A stretch of DNA of 64,000 nucleotides, taken from Rhynchosporium graminicola. Lineage: Eukaryota > Ascomycota > Leotiomycetes > Helotiales > Ploettnerulaceae. Where the stretch lies: NCBI GenBank assembly GCA_900074885.1, contig FJUW01000016.1, forward strand, positions 140,584 through 204,583, in the 5' to 3' direction. Under the pieces are notes generated by a model that saw nothing but the letters and a program-made list of their open reading frames with translations, searched no databases and was not told the origin of the DNA. The position numbers and the translations under genes are program-made. Below are positions 23,454-36,575 of the stretch, in pieces. Each line of letters opens with the position of its first letter. Within the stretch, counting starts at the first letter, position 1.

Positions 23454-26086
23454 TTCGGCGTATGAGTGCTGTGTAAGGTCAAAGTCTTATGGAAAGTCTT
23501 GCTTTATCTTCCCTCCTGGTATATTGGATATAATTCAATGACAGCAGATGTCGTCTTGTGTCTAGGCAAGCGGCCCTTTAATAACTTGGCCTCGTTATTA
23601 TGTTGAAACTTGCCAGTTTCTAAGGGTGTTCATCCCTGATCTCAGACGGCCAATCCGCTGTAGTTATATGCTTGCTATCACAGAAAATATTCAGCCTCGC
23701 CCCCTTAGTTCAGTATGCGGTGAGGTTCATCGTCGCTCTAAGCTTTCCACGTTTTTGAAGTCATCAAAAACTTCACTGGTACTGAAACATTGCTTTAAGG
23801 AATCCTTCGAGATGTTTCTGATTTTATGTTCAAGCTGCGACCTTATAGTGTACCTGGATGTTCGTTTCTTCTGACGAGCGATCTCCATTGTCTTCTGCAT
23901 CGTGTAGTTGGACCAATTGTTAAAAATAAAAACACCGATTGATGTTAACTAGCCCTGCTCCTTCTTTCTGCCCAGCTCTTCTTGCCCGTGAAATCTCGCA
24001 ACCACACGAAACTGTCCATCTTTCCAGTCTTGACACCGGTTAAACGTAGATCGACTCGATTTTGAAGCAGCGACTCTCAGAATTCGAGTTGGCGGGAGTC
24101 TACAGAGAGAAATTTCAGGCTTCGAGTGGATGATGTAGTGTTGGGAGTGGAAGGGCCACATATATTTGGATATAGATCAGAATGAGGCTGGCCATCGTGA
24201 GGACTCGGAGATCCGTTGCATTGCCCATTCTGGGAAATCTGAGAATTGTGGGACTATGAGGTATTCTGTGCGAGGTAGAGAAGCCTCTTGGGTATCTTGT
24301 CCGTTCTAAGCAATGAGCATCCCTTGACGTTGATCGAAGGCCCACGAGCCACCATCACACAAGGAGTATGCCACAATAACATGTAGGAAAATTGGCGAGC
24401 AGTACATTTCCCCTGGATTTCAAACGTCGAACGAATTTTTTGAGGCAAATGACTGAAAGTGTTGTAACGAAAAGGTGAATTCTCGCTTGAACATTTGCGC
24501 ATACATGTAGCGAGATAACGTCGTCTATACTAGATTGACTGGAAAAGCCCTGGTGGCAAACCGGTAGAATGCTTTCTTTCTTCATGCACTGCGAGAACCG
24601 TTGATTTGATAACTTTGAATTTCGCTCTTGTGCATGCACTTCTTCGGATGTTCGTTCAAGGGTTTGAGCTGAAGAAAATCTTTGACGGCTAATAAGTTTG
24701 GAATTCAGCATATCGATTCAATCGTTGCCAAAACCTCCATGTCATGGGTTCGATTCCATATCAATAGGTTCAATTCCTATTCTTACAAAAGGCGAAGCTG
24801 GTCGGGTCTCTCAAAGGAGATAAAAGAGTAAATTCTTTTTGCCTATTTGATAACCTCGCTTAACTTTAGTCGTGTTTTGTTTTGAGCCCACAATAATACT
24901 TACCTTTTTCAACCATCTCCAGGATAATATCAACTATTCAGCAGCATTTGTTTCCTTTTATCAACACATCTAAACTTCTGTTATTCAGCAGATCGATCAT
25001 GGGTATTAAAGGGTCTCGATAGTTCTCAACATACTCACAAGACCTGTGTGCTTAGCGCAGACGACCACGCCACGATTTTGATCCAAACGATTCTCAAAGT
25101 GTAAGCATCATCAAGCTTCAAATTTAGTATTGCTAAAGATAGAGTAACGTAACATAGAGCCTTATTTGCCGAATTGGTGTTGGAGAAAAAACCCTAGTCA
25201 GAAGCATAATGCTCCCAGGGTCCGTACTAGTTTGACAGCATCAATATCCTTATATATTGATAGACTTTGCCGTCCGAAATACTTGGGATCTCAATCTCGA
25301 TGCCGGTCATCAACCCCATTATCAGTGTCCTGAGATCTTACGGGCACACTAATACTCGGTTCTCCTTGAACTCTTGACTTTTAGTCTGATTCTTCGGCAC
25401 AGACACTAAAGTATTGAGATGGTTTTGGCACATGAATTTCAAGGACCTCTAAGATTGTAAGTAGGCTGAGTCTTTGGGTTGAAGTTAAGGCTTTGAGCTT
25501 CGGTTTTCCCAGATCGAGAAAATCCAATAACAATGTCTCAAGCCTTCCTTGCGATATTGTTATCATCGTCTTCTTGGAAATACAGCTCGGATATTGCGTT
25601 TTTGATCAGAGGCACCACCTTCACATCACCTCCTTCTGGCGTGAATTCATCACCCTCAAAAGCTGACACGTCGTATGTTGTCATCTATCAGAGTGAAGTC
25701 GTGTTAGTATTCACTCGCGTGAGGCACCTATATCAAGCTCTGTTCTCGCCGTCCGACTCTTTCTTCTCCAACAACACAACAGCCTCCATCATCCACAGCC
25801 ACTACGAAACTCAAAATTTTATTTCTGCCCCACGCATCAAGGTCATCATTTCCGAAGACTTCAATACCCCGGATTACGGCAAGGCTGATTATGGCACCTA
25901 GTGACCTGTAAGCACTATGTTGATTACCGCCATAACGTCCAGTCAAAGAACGCTGAGCTCATCTCACAAGATGAGATGGGCATCGCCTGGAAGGAAGACA
26001 TCAAGGAGCTCTACGACGTTTGGGTCACCAAAAGTGGGCGTCGAGTTTCGAAGGCTGGTCAAGAGGGTTCTCTGTTGACCGCTCCT
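23454..26086. other. Gene-poor AT-rich region
   Basis: About 2.6 kb with no recognised gene. Frames at 24355-24711 (-), 25381-25566 (-), 25533-25901 (+) and 25901-26089 (+) are protein-like in places, but none shows a family motif or a convincing start and splice structure. The sequence looks like old decayed DNA beside the tandem array that begins at about 26087. Confidence 0.5.
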
Positions 26087-26858
26087 TAATGTCACTTGTA
26101 AATTTCATGACCTTAATAAGATATGAAGAAGCTGTCTAAATAACGCCTTCTCTGATGCCACTTGTCAATGTCACTTGTAAATATCACGACATTAGTAAGG
26201 AGTGAGGATGTCTCAAGCAGTAACGTGTCCAATGTCACTTGTCTATTCTACGACATGAACGAGAATAATATTAATAATTGAGGAAACGCTTCAGATATTG
26301 CCTTCTGTAAATCACCGGACAATGTCACGATATCAGTAAGGAGTAAAAGAAAGCGAGGAAACCACTCGAAAAGTATCTTCCTAATGGCACTCGTCAATGT
26401 CACGACATCAATAAACAGTAAGGAAAGTCTTCAAGTAGTACCATCTCAAATATCACTCGTCAATTCCAGGAGATGAATAAGAAGTTAGGAAACCACTCAA
26501 ACAGTACCTCTCCTCCTACCACAGGACGAAATCGCAATATCAGTATGATGCGAAGAAACTACCCTACTCAAGCAATGCCCTTTCTGTAATATCGATGCTA
26601 ATTTTCACGACATTGATACGATATGAAGATAACTATTCATGTACTGTAGTATCTTCTCTAATAACACTTATGAACTTCGCAACACAAATAAGATATGACG
26701 AAACTACTGAGCTATTATCTCTCTAACGTCACGGGACGAAATCGTGGCTTTAGTAAGAAGTAAGGACAATACTCAAGTAGGACTTTCTCCCATGTCACGG
26801 GATGAATTCGCGATATCAATAAGAAGTGACGAACCCGTTCGAGCAGTACGGAAGCGCG
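26087..26858. repeat. Degenerate tandem array, period about 66-78 bp, roughly 11 copies
   Basis: Successive units share the same order of short blocks: AATGTCAC or AATTTCACGACAT, then AATAAGAAGTGAGGAAAC, then ACTCAAGCAGTACC, then TTCTCTAATGTCAC. Unit starts fall near 26087, 26160, 26230, 26319, 26396, 26462, 26529, 26601, 26674, 26740 and 26806. Copies differ at many positions, so the array is old or relaxed. Stops occur in every frame on the plus strand and no frame persists across units, so it is not a coding repeat. It ends just before a gene-free stretch downstream of the C2H2 factor gene. Confidence 0.8.
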
Positions 26859-27558
26859 ACCAAACATTTCACAGCACATTCAAGGAGTATCAGCTTGATA
26901 CAAAATGAAGAGCATTCTCTTCTCTGTTTCGAGTTCATTGCTCACTCCATTCGTTTATGCTACAAGCTGGCTTCGCTACCGCGAATTTTCTGATTAATGT
27001 ACAACATATCATCCGTTCCCAGTTTGGTTCTCTTCACCAAACACCACCACACCCTACCACTTCATTCCGCCACCAAAAAGCAGCGAGTCAAGCCAGGTAG
27101 AAAGCAAAAGCGAGAGCGAAAGCAGAAAAGAGCGAACAAAGAAAAATCATCAATTTGCCATCTCTCAGCTTTGCAGCTCGGGCTCCATCTCTGTTTCCTT
27201 CGGAGGCCCATGATTAGTGTGTATCAGCAACGAGAAAGACTCGATCTAAAGTCCGGCGCCAGAGCAAAGCAAGAAAGCCAGTAAAATTACGAAAATACAG
27301 AAATAATGCTTTGACAAAGGAGAGATGACGCCCAAATTTTTGAGTGTGCTGTAGACCTTGTGACGAATTTTCATGCTGCAATGCGATGCGATGCCGGAAA
27401 ACACCTAACAAAAAGAAAGTGCAAGGAGTGACAAGTGGTGAAATAAAGTATTCAGGGGTATCGAAGATGCATCAAAGACAGTTCGTAAAGGTGCGTAGGA
27501 AAGTTTTGTTTGCTGGTACGAATGGTTGTGGATTGAGGTATTCTCGGGATGATGGAAA
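26859..27558. other. Spacer between tandem array and the C2H2 factor 3' end
   Basis: Contains the probable 3' UTR and terminator of the minus-strand zinc-finger gene. A plus-strand frame at 26997-27284 is Lys/Arg-rich from simple AAG/GAG-type sequence and has no family support. Confidence 0.5.
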
Positions 27559-28988
<1,430 letters not shown>

Positions 28989-30867
28989 GATTACCGGGCT
29001 TCTGTGATGGAACTTAAGAAGAACGCGGGGTGCGTTGAAGGTTATAGGGGGCTGTGAAGCTCGGTTCAGGCGTTCATCCAACAATTCAAGTCAACTTCGG
29101 GAGTCTGGCGCTGTGTCTTAAATCTGATGATATGTCTCGGGAACAAGCCTTCGGAAGGATGTCCGCAGTGCTAAGCTGGACTTTACTCGCCAGAATCGAT
29201 GTGATCAAACACAGCTCGGCAAGAGAGACAAACAGTGTGTTATGATAGCGTGAAATCGGTAGTCACAATGATTTCAAGTCAGTCTGTATCAGAGCAGAGG
29301 CGCCTCAATTAAGAGCGAAACAAGCCTAGGAGAATGAGTATTAGCTATAACCCATTGGAGACACAGAAACAATCAAACGATGAAGAGACCGCGGATTGAC
29401 GTGGCTGTCGCCAGCATCATTCACACCGCCAATTCACGAGTGGATGGAAAAGGTGCAAGTCAAGAAGAGAAGTGGAGAGAAGGAGAACGCGGGCTTGTAT
29501 GTAAACATGCATTGATCCGAATAACAGAGTATAACGGGATTGAACGTGCTCACCTTGTCGATATTGACAGAGCCAGACCTGATAGGCGTTGGAGAGATAT
29601 CCGCCAATACGGGTGCTGGGTTTGTCAAGGACGCACGGGCGTGGGCACTGGCTGAGCCTTCGGTTAAACTTAGGTGGTGGCCGTGAATTTTATTTGCCTT
29701 GCCTTAGTAGCACCTGGTATCCGAGATCTTTTTGATGCTGGAAATTGGTAGTGTTGTTGGACAGTGGTATCGATCGAGCTTCGATTCGAGAGTTGTGTTG
29801 TGTGCAAGGAATTGTCGCGGAGGCGATCCCTGCTGCGGATGGGATGAGATATAATCTAGGGCAACAAACTTGTGCTACCTTTGGCTGTCTTCGTGGCCTG
29901 TGTCTTCCCTTCTTTAAAGTATATGACTGTCGCGGTATGCTGCAGTGTCTAAGGCACGCACCAGAGGTTCGTCGCTCCAAAGTGAGCTATCACGCTGGGT
30001 AAGTGGGTAGGGTTCGAAGAGGGAGACCGAACAAAGGTCAGATTCGTTCGTATGTGTGCGTGTATCGCCAAAAGTCTCCTACACCGTCTTCAGGTTCGTC
30101 TTCTAAAGCAAGCCCTTCCTGTGGATGAGATTGAGGTTCAGCTGATGCGCCTGCCGGACCAAGTGAGATGATGGCTTCGAAGTCGAAAGAGATCGCAGTC
30201 TCGGGCTCCACTTGCTAATAGCCTGTCTCGAAGTTTCTTTGTCTGGTATCGATTCAGTAGTATCTCCAAGTCTGGGTCGCGTCAAGGGTGTCGCGGGCGT
30301 CTTGGTGTATTCGAGAGGGTGGTTTAAGAAGAGGAGCTCAATCAAAGGCGGGAACGCTAGTATATGTTAGTCGTCTTCAAAAGAAAGTGCTCTTGATTCA
30401 CTAGGAACGTGAGACTTGCAGTGAATAGTAGTAATAAGTGAACTGAGGTCCTAACTCGACATTGGAGACGAGATTGAAGTTTGGCGTAACACGAAAAATG
30501 GATGCCTCGGAACGGTGCTGCAGGTGCAAGCCAGGGGGATGGCTGTATGGGCAGAAGAGCAGAAGCGTCTCGGGGGCGTCGATGAGGATCAGGTCGTAGA
30601 GAGGTGTGTCCTGTCTGAGCTCCTCTTTTTCTTTTGTTCTCGAGAGAGTTGGGTTCGAGATTGTACTGTGAGGGGGATTCAGGTATATTATTCGAGAGTC
30701 GAATAAGAAGAGAGGAAGGTTTGGGTTTAAGGTAGTCAAATAATTGCGCGCCAGCTGCAGGGTTGTTGTAGGTAGCATTAGTTGCTTCTGGTGCTACGGA
30801 GTCGTCGCTTGAAGTCCCACCTTCGAGCAGCAGCACCCCCGTAGGCTTGAGTTCCTTCTTGCAGCAG

Positions 30868-30962
30868 AGCAGGGCAGGGCAGTGCAGGGCAGTGATCCAG
30901 GACAGGGCAGATTCAAGATCAGGGGACGGGGACGGGGACGAGGACAGGGACGAGGACGAGCA
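30868..30962. repeat. Imperfect GGCAG then GGGGAC/GAGGAC simple repeats
   Basis: A GGCAG-type run at about 30868-30910 passes into about seven hexamer units of the GGGGAC/GAGGAC type at about 30922-30962. The pentamer is the same as at 2781-2810. Confidence 0.8.
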
Positions 30963-32155
30963 CAAACAAGCACGAGGACCAGCGGCGGCGGCCTGCTAGC
31001 TTTGGGACCTTTCTGTACGGATGGGCTCTGTGCTGGGCGTGGGGAGGATGAGGTGGTAATTGGAGCAGGATAATCAGTACAGTTCGGGTGTAGTAGACAT
31101 TGAAGTACAGCGGCCGTGTCTACACAAGTGCTGAGTCTGAGCGTTGAGCGCTTCGAAACTTCATGAAGATATGTACCTACTACTACCTCTCTAGATACAA
31201 GTTATAGTACTCCGCAGAGAACGAAGACCAGGACGGAAGACGGAGACGGGTGTGGAGGTGCCCAGATGGACCGATGTCGTCGCTTCCAGGTCAAACCAGC
31301 CCAGAAACCAAACCAAACCACACCAAACATGCCTGACCTGACTGACCCTGCTGAACGACGAGGATGCGATGCCTCGCCTCGCTACAAGATAGATACACTG
31401 ACTGTGACTAGTCCCTTGACCCTATTGACCTCAGACTCTGAACTTCGTGCGGAGTAGGGCAAGGCCCAGCCAGGTCAAGGGGTAGCAGCGGACTGAGCGT
31501 GGAGTCAAGATGGGATAGATAGCCTCTGAAAACTGGGCGAGCTGGGTATGACCAGTAGAGTTGCATTGCAGTACTGGGTTGGCTTTGCTTTACGATTTAT
31601 GTTTTGCAGGGCATCAAGCAAGATCCGGTCAGATTAGATAGTACTGACTATCAAAACCTATGTACCTCAGGTTACATACAGTTCGGAGTAGTCAGCAGTA
31701 CCTAGGAAAACGAACAAAATTGGATGCACAATGTTGGCAGAATGCTTTGCTTTGCATGTCCTGATGGATGTCCTGATGAACATGACTCTTGACGCCGATG
31801 CGTTAGCTAGTTCTTAGAAAGCTGGGCGGATGCCACTTGACAGTGGAGCAGAGACCGATCTATACAAATGCAAGTGAAAGAAAGTATTTGTTGATGTTTT
31901 TTAGACCCTCGTGCCAGCCGGCCCCCGAAGAGTCCGTCCGTGTCGTTCAATGCTGATCAGACCAGGCACCACGCACATCCATCCTGCGTGTGATCTGTGG
32001 AGTCGAGTCAAGCAAGGTCCCCAAACCGACTACAGTATCTCGTTGGATGTACTTCATGCTGATTATTAGCTCTCGTCTTAGGGCTGTCAAGAAGGGAAAA
32101 AGTAAAGTAGTTCTTACCAAGATAAGTCGGTCGATGAGTGACTGGCACATAGGAC

Positions 32156-32191
32156 AGTTAGTTAGTTAGTTAGTTAGTTACTTAGTTAGTT
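32156..32191. repeat. TTAG tetranucleotide microsatellite
   Basis: About nine TTAG units with one TTAC interruption. It is not the TTAGGG telomere repeat. Confidence 0.9.
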
Positions 32192-34991
32192 GTGCATGAA
32201 AAGCAATACCTTACTTAGACATGGCAGCCAGGTCACTACCAATATAGATGAGCTGACTGATTACAGAGGTAAGTCGGTAGGAGGTAGTGATTTCCTCCTT
32301 CAAACGCGGAGTCCACAATATGACCGATTACTTGCAACCATCTTCCTCTTTCGTCCGTCATTCATTCATTTTCCGTACGGACTACTAGGGTCACAAACAA
32401 GCAAGCCATGAGCAACATGCCTCATCCATCCTCCGTAACATTTTCACTCCATCGCCATTAGCTCGGATCTCATGACAGATGGCTGGCCTGTCAGGATATC
32501 GTCAAGTGATCAACGATTACATGTGGAAGAAGGAATATGGTTAGATAGCAAGAACAAAGGCATTGATTCATGCTTCGGTGCCAATTTCGGGGGCCCATAC
32601 CGTTCAAGGAAGGCAATCTTCTAGAAGGTCCATCCCCTGCTGCGGTGCACTGGCCACGAGGGATCTTATTATAGCCCGGTCCCTCCGTTCCCCCTTTTCT
32701 GGAAACACCTGTAACCGTGAGAAGGAAGGGAGGGCCCTGGAGGGGGCACGCCTCATTCCGATCCGTGTCAGTTCCATGCACGACGACGTTGGTTGTGCAC
32801 AGCACCTTCTTACATACATACTACTTGAATTATGACGGACGTTCCATTGTTCTCGCTCGCTATCCTCGTTCCAGCGATATTTGGCGAGAGTGACCTCATT
32901 CCTCTATTAAAAGCACAGTTCCTATTCTCCTACTGCGGACTTCGTCAGATGACCACTACCTCCTAAAGCGTATTTCAGATATGGTGTGAGTAAAGTCATA
33001 AACCGGGTTGAGTGCTTATCTCACCCAGGCTGGGTATGCAGATGTGAGACGAGGTAGCATTGAGACGATGCAGAGATGCTTTCTCGGAGATATGGAGATT
33101 TAATGGCACTTTATCCGTGTCTGAGTTCCCTCCATGGCCTCCGGGCTATACTGTACCATACTCTGGCGAAAAGTGGTGAGCCTCGAGAGCTTGTTTCATA
33201 GAAGTTAGGACGAGTTACTCAAAAGGCAAACAGACATAACGGTCTTAAGAAGTGGCCTCGGCGTCCGGCCTTGACAGAAAATATACAAGGCCGTCCAGTG
33301 AGCTCTGCGCCAGATCTTGAGGTTGATAGATAGTTGACTGTATGGTGTCGATGACATACAGGTCACTGTTCAGCCTGATCCCATCAAGAAAGATAGTTAA
33401 TCTGAACACGGAACGCTGTGAGGACTCTGCGCTGCGCGTAATTGCCTTACTTTTGGCGGGAGAGCAGCCGGTAGAGTGTAAATCCCTCTCTGCATGGACC
33501 GCAATCTGCACACACCGCATGAGGATTAGAATGATATCAACAGCAAGCAGCCCCAAGAATAAGAGCAAGTTGATCTATCATTAGACACCAGTCGAAAAGT
33601 ACTCTCGTGCTTGAAACATGCCCTTCTCAAACTTGTCCTTGTGCAGCAGAAAATCAAGGAATCACTTTAAGTGAGACACTCCCTTGGAGCACCTAATTTT
33701 GTTTGGCTTCTGCAAAATTGAAGCTGAACTCTCGAGTCAACTCGTGCCCTGAAAATCCACGAAGATCATAGGACCGATAGCCAGGAAACAGGAAATTGGG
33801 ATGTTAGATAAACTTCCCATAGACGCAAGTCGATCCGGAAGTAGTTTAGTTACGATAGGTATGGGACCTTCAATATTGACTTTCAATGGTAGGCGTATTA
33901 AGCTGAGCTGATTTAGCATTCCAGTCCGTAAAGATACCAATATTGTCTCTAAATCTGTGGCTCAAGTCAGGGGTTGCATGCATGTTAACGACACAGTGGT
34001 TTTACACGGAGTTCAACTTGTAGAGGGAACCAAGTCGAAGTGCTCCAGCCGCGGCATGAAGAGTTGAGCTATCTAGCCGCGTTGCTTGATGATGATAGCC
34101 GGAATATCTGTAACTCATCAATTAATAGGTTTGAAGAACAGTCGACTTGTGGCTTGGTGCTCCACGATGTCTCAAGGCCTGTGCCGCACTATTGTAAATT
34201 AAAACAATAGGGCCCTCCACCAGAACAGCCTATCGAATTGCTTGTCAGCATTGGTGATCACGACAGAAGTTGTTCTTTCCTTCAAACAGGCGCAGCGTCT
34301 CTGCACTTTTTTTGCTCATATTATTGAGCTCAGACCCCAATACAGCTCGTGTCCCAGGAAGAGTCCTCCGCTGAAAGTACTCCCCGAGAAAGAGGAGACT
34401 GGAACGTGGCTCCCTGGCCAATTCCTCAGATCCAATTCTGTTCCGTCCTCAAGGCCCATGGCATTGGTTTTGCTGGGTGGACAAGGGTCGACAGGACCAT
34501 TGCTACATGCCCCCGTGTTGTCTTGCCAAAATTTCCTTCTTTTCCCCCTGAAGACAACAAGGTCATTACTTCGTACAGGGAAGAAAGATCAAAGATTACC
34601 TATGCGTCCATGCTTTCGTGATTCGATTACAGAGTATATCTACTCCGGACAGATTATAGATTGAAACGACTAAACCCAATTCAGTTGATTTGTTAAAATC
34701 CCTTGTAAGGTGGAATCTTATAGTACTAAGCACGGACGCCAAGCCTTCGATCTTTCCCCCCAAGTAAGTACTCTGGTAGGATTTGCACTTTTGATTTGCC
34801 TTTGTGCCTTCTCCTGCCAGGTGACGGAGGATGCCCTACGATACACATAGGCTCTTAGTACTTAATGACCATCTCGACTTTAAGAGCTTGGTGAATAAGA
34901 GCCGTAAGGAATGACGCTGCGAAGCCTCGAATGACTGACTTTAATAGTGCGATCAGTAAGCTCCAAATCGCATTGGACAATTTTCTCGGGC

Positions 34992-35054
34992 GAAGGTAAA
35001 GCGGTTACGTGTTATGCCTAGTCGGCCGGGATTTTGAGGCTCTTGACTGAACAG
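34992..35054 (+). mobile_element. Relic of the left end of a Tc1-type element
   Basis: From 34996 the sequence matches the left terminus of the transposon at 45294: 27 of the first 33 aligned bases agree (for example AGCGGTTA, then TGCCTAGTC versus CCCTAGTC), and a weaker match runs on through TTGACTGAACAG at about 35054. No matching right end or transposase was found nearby, so this is a small fragment or an internally deleted copy. Confidence 0.6.
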
Positions 35055-36543
35055 AGTAATATCTTCAAAACGTACTGCCTTGAGCGCAAGGTTGAACATC
35101 TGTTTACTACTGGAACAGGTAAAGTCTTTAGACCCGCAGACTCCCCTTGTCGAACACAGCAGTTCACTAGCTGTACCTCCGTATGCGGGTAATAATATGC
35201 AGTGGCCGTACGCACCGTACCGTCTTTCAAAACGAGCATGAATCGCGAAGTTCATCCTCGCTCGCCCTAGTTTCCGCCCAAGGGCACGCGAAAATTGTCT
35301 GTCAGTCCTGTTCATCAGTTATCTATCCGGTGACTAGATCAGGTCAGATTCGATTCCGTACCCGTTCCATGTTCCATCCTCCAGGTCGCATGGTAACACT
35401 TGCGACTAATTGAGGTACAAATAGCATTTCCAAGATGTCGTTTTCCCCTGCTGGTGTGCAATGTAAAAGGAGGAGAATCAGTCCTGGGCCGCTCCGCTTC
35501 TACCGGTAGTTCAGGGGCCCATGCTGATGCTTCTAGCGTGCATCAGATAGCTTCTAGCGGCCTTCCAGGGGGTGAATTATAGCCGGGCCAAGTATCAGGG
35601 GGCTCGCTTAGTAGCAGGGGCTTGCAGCAGCTTTTGATGAAGAGAAAACAAAAGACAGGGTCTGACTATGAGTGGCGAGGAAAGAAGCCAAGTCAAGTCC
35701 CTGCCATTATTATGGTGATGATGGATTTGATAAGCATAATGAAGTCATCTTAGATCCTTCTAAATGCAAGCGAAGAACAACCTAGGTAACCTAGGTGGGT
35801 AAAACACCCGCCACGGATGATCCATAGAAGCTCGTTTGAATGGGCATGGAAATCGACGCTGAGCAGCGACAATGCTGAAGCGACCCAGTCGGAGGGCTCG
35901 ATGACGGTATATCGATCGTTGTGGTCACCATCTGCAGAGTTGTCACGATCCCGTCCCCAGCTTTTGCTGCAATGCTACTTTAAAATGGCGATTCCGGGCA
36001 CTGCGGAAAGCAAGAGTTGTTGAGCTGAGCCCATGTCTAAATCTGCAAGTTTATGTGCTAAGATAATGGTTCTATTTCTAGATAAACTGTCTTAGTGTTG
36101 TTGTCAGAAACAGATCTTTGTATGCCCCGAGTTGCTTGTGAGATGAAACGTAGGAAACATGATTGTTTATTGTGACCTTAGCTCTGTACACGTAGTCTAC
36201 AGCGGCGCAAGACAATTCATCACTGACTAGGTTATCAATGTTGATCTCAGGAGTTGTCTATTCCTGCGCCTCCATACGTATTTGTGTATCATCATCCCCA
36301 GTCATCTTACCAATCTGCTCGCTTATGTCACTTACACAGCAAGCCTGGTCATATCTCCCGCCTTGTGGCATTTTCTGAACACCCCGACATTGAACAGGCA
36401 GGCATCTACTAGCGTATGGAATTGGAGTCAAGAATCCGAGGCAAGATTGGAACTTCCTCCCCCTGCAAGCCCTAGTTTCAGCTTTTACTTGCCGAGCACG
36501 GGCAGCGTTTCGACCAGACCACGAAGATCATCTTACTCCGTGC

Positions 36544-36575
36544 AACGTGCAGCCAACGTGCAGCCAACGTGCAGC
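36544..36575. repeat. Triplicated 11-bp unit AACGTGCAGCC
   Basis: Three direct tandem copies, the last incomplete. No association with a gene is apparent. Confidence 0.85.

Larger units (their letters stand above)
28989..34991. other. Long gene-free upstream region of the C2H2 gene
   Basis: Six kilobases with no supported gene. The first 2-3 kb may be promoter plus leader of the zinc-finger gene, as developmental regulators in filamentous fungi often have long leaders (inference). Minor frames such as 33245-33568 (-), with a hydrophobic N-terminus, and 34242-34664 (+) show no family motif. Simple repeats are listed separately. No tRNA with matching A and B boxes was seen. Confidence 0.5.

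Noticed and set aside
24740..24790. GGTTCGATTCC-like B box suggesting a tRNA
   Set aside because: No A box at suitable distance and no acceptor-stem pairing could be found.
25533..26089. Two adjacent plus-strand frames as a hypothetical gene before the tandem array
   Set aside because: Antisense frames are equally open, no start/splice structure or family motif could be supported.
26087..26858. CRISPR-like array
   Set aside because: Units are diverged throughout rather than exact repeats with unique spacers, and the genome is eukaryotic.
32156..32191. TTAG run as an interstitial telomere
   Set aside because: The unit is TTAG, not TTAGGG, and the tract is short; it is an ordinary microsatellite.
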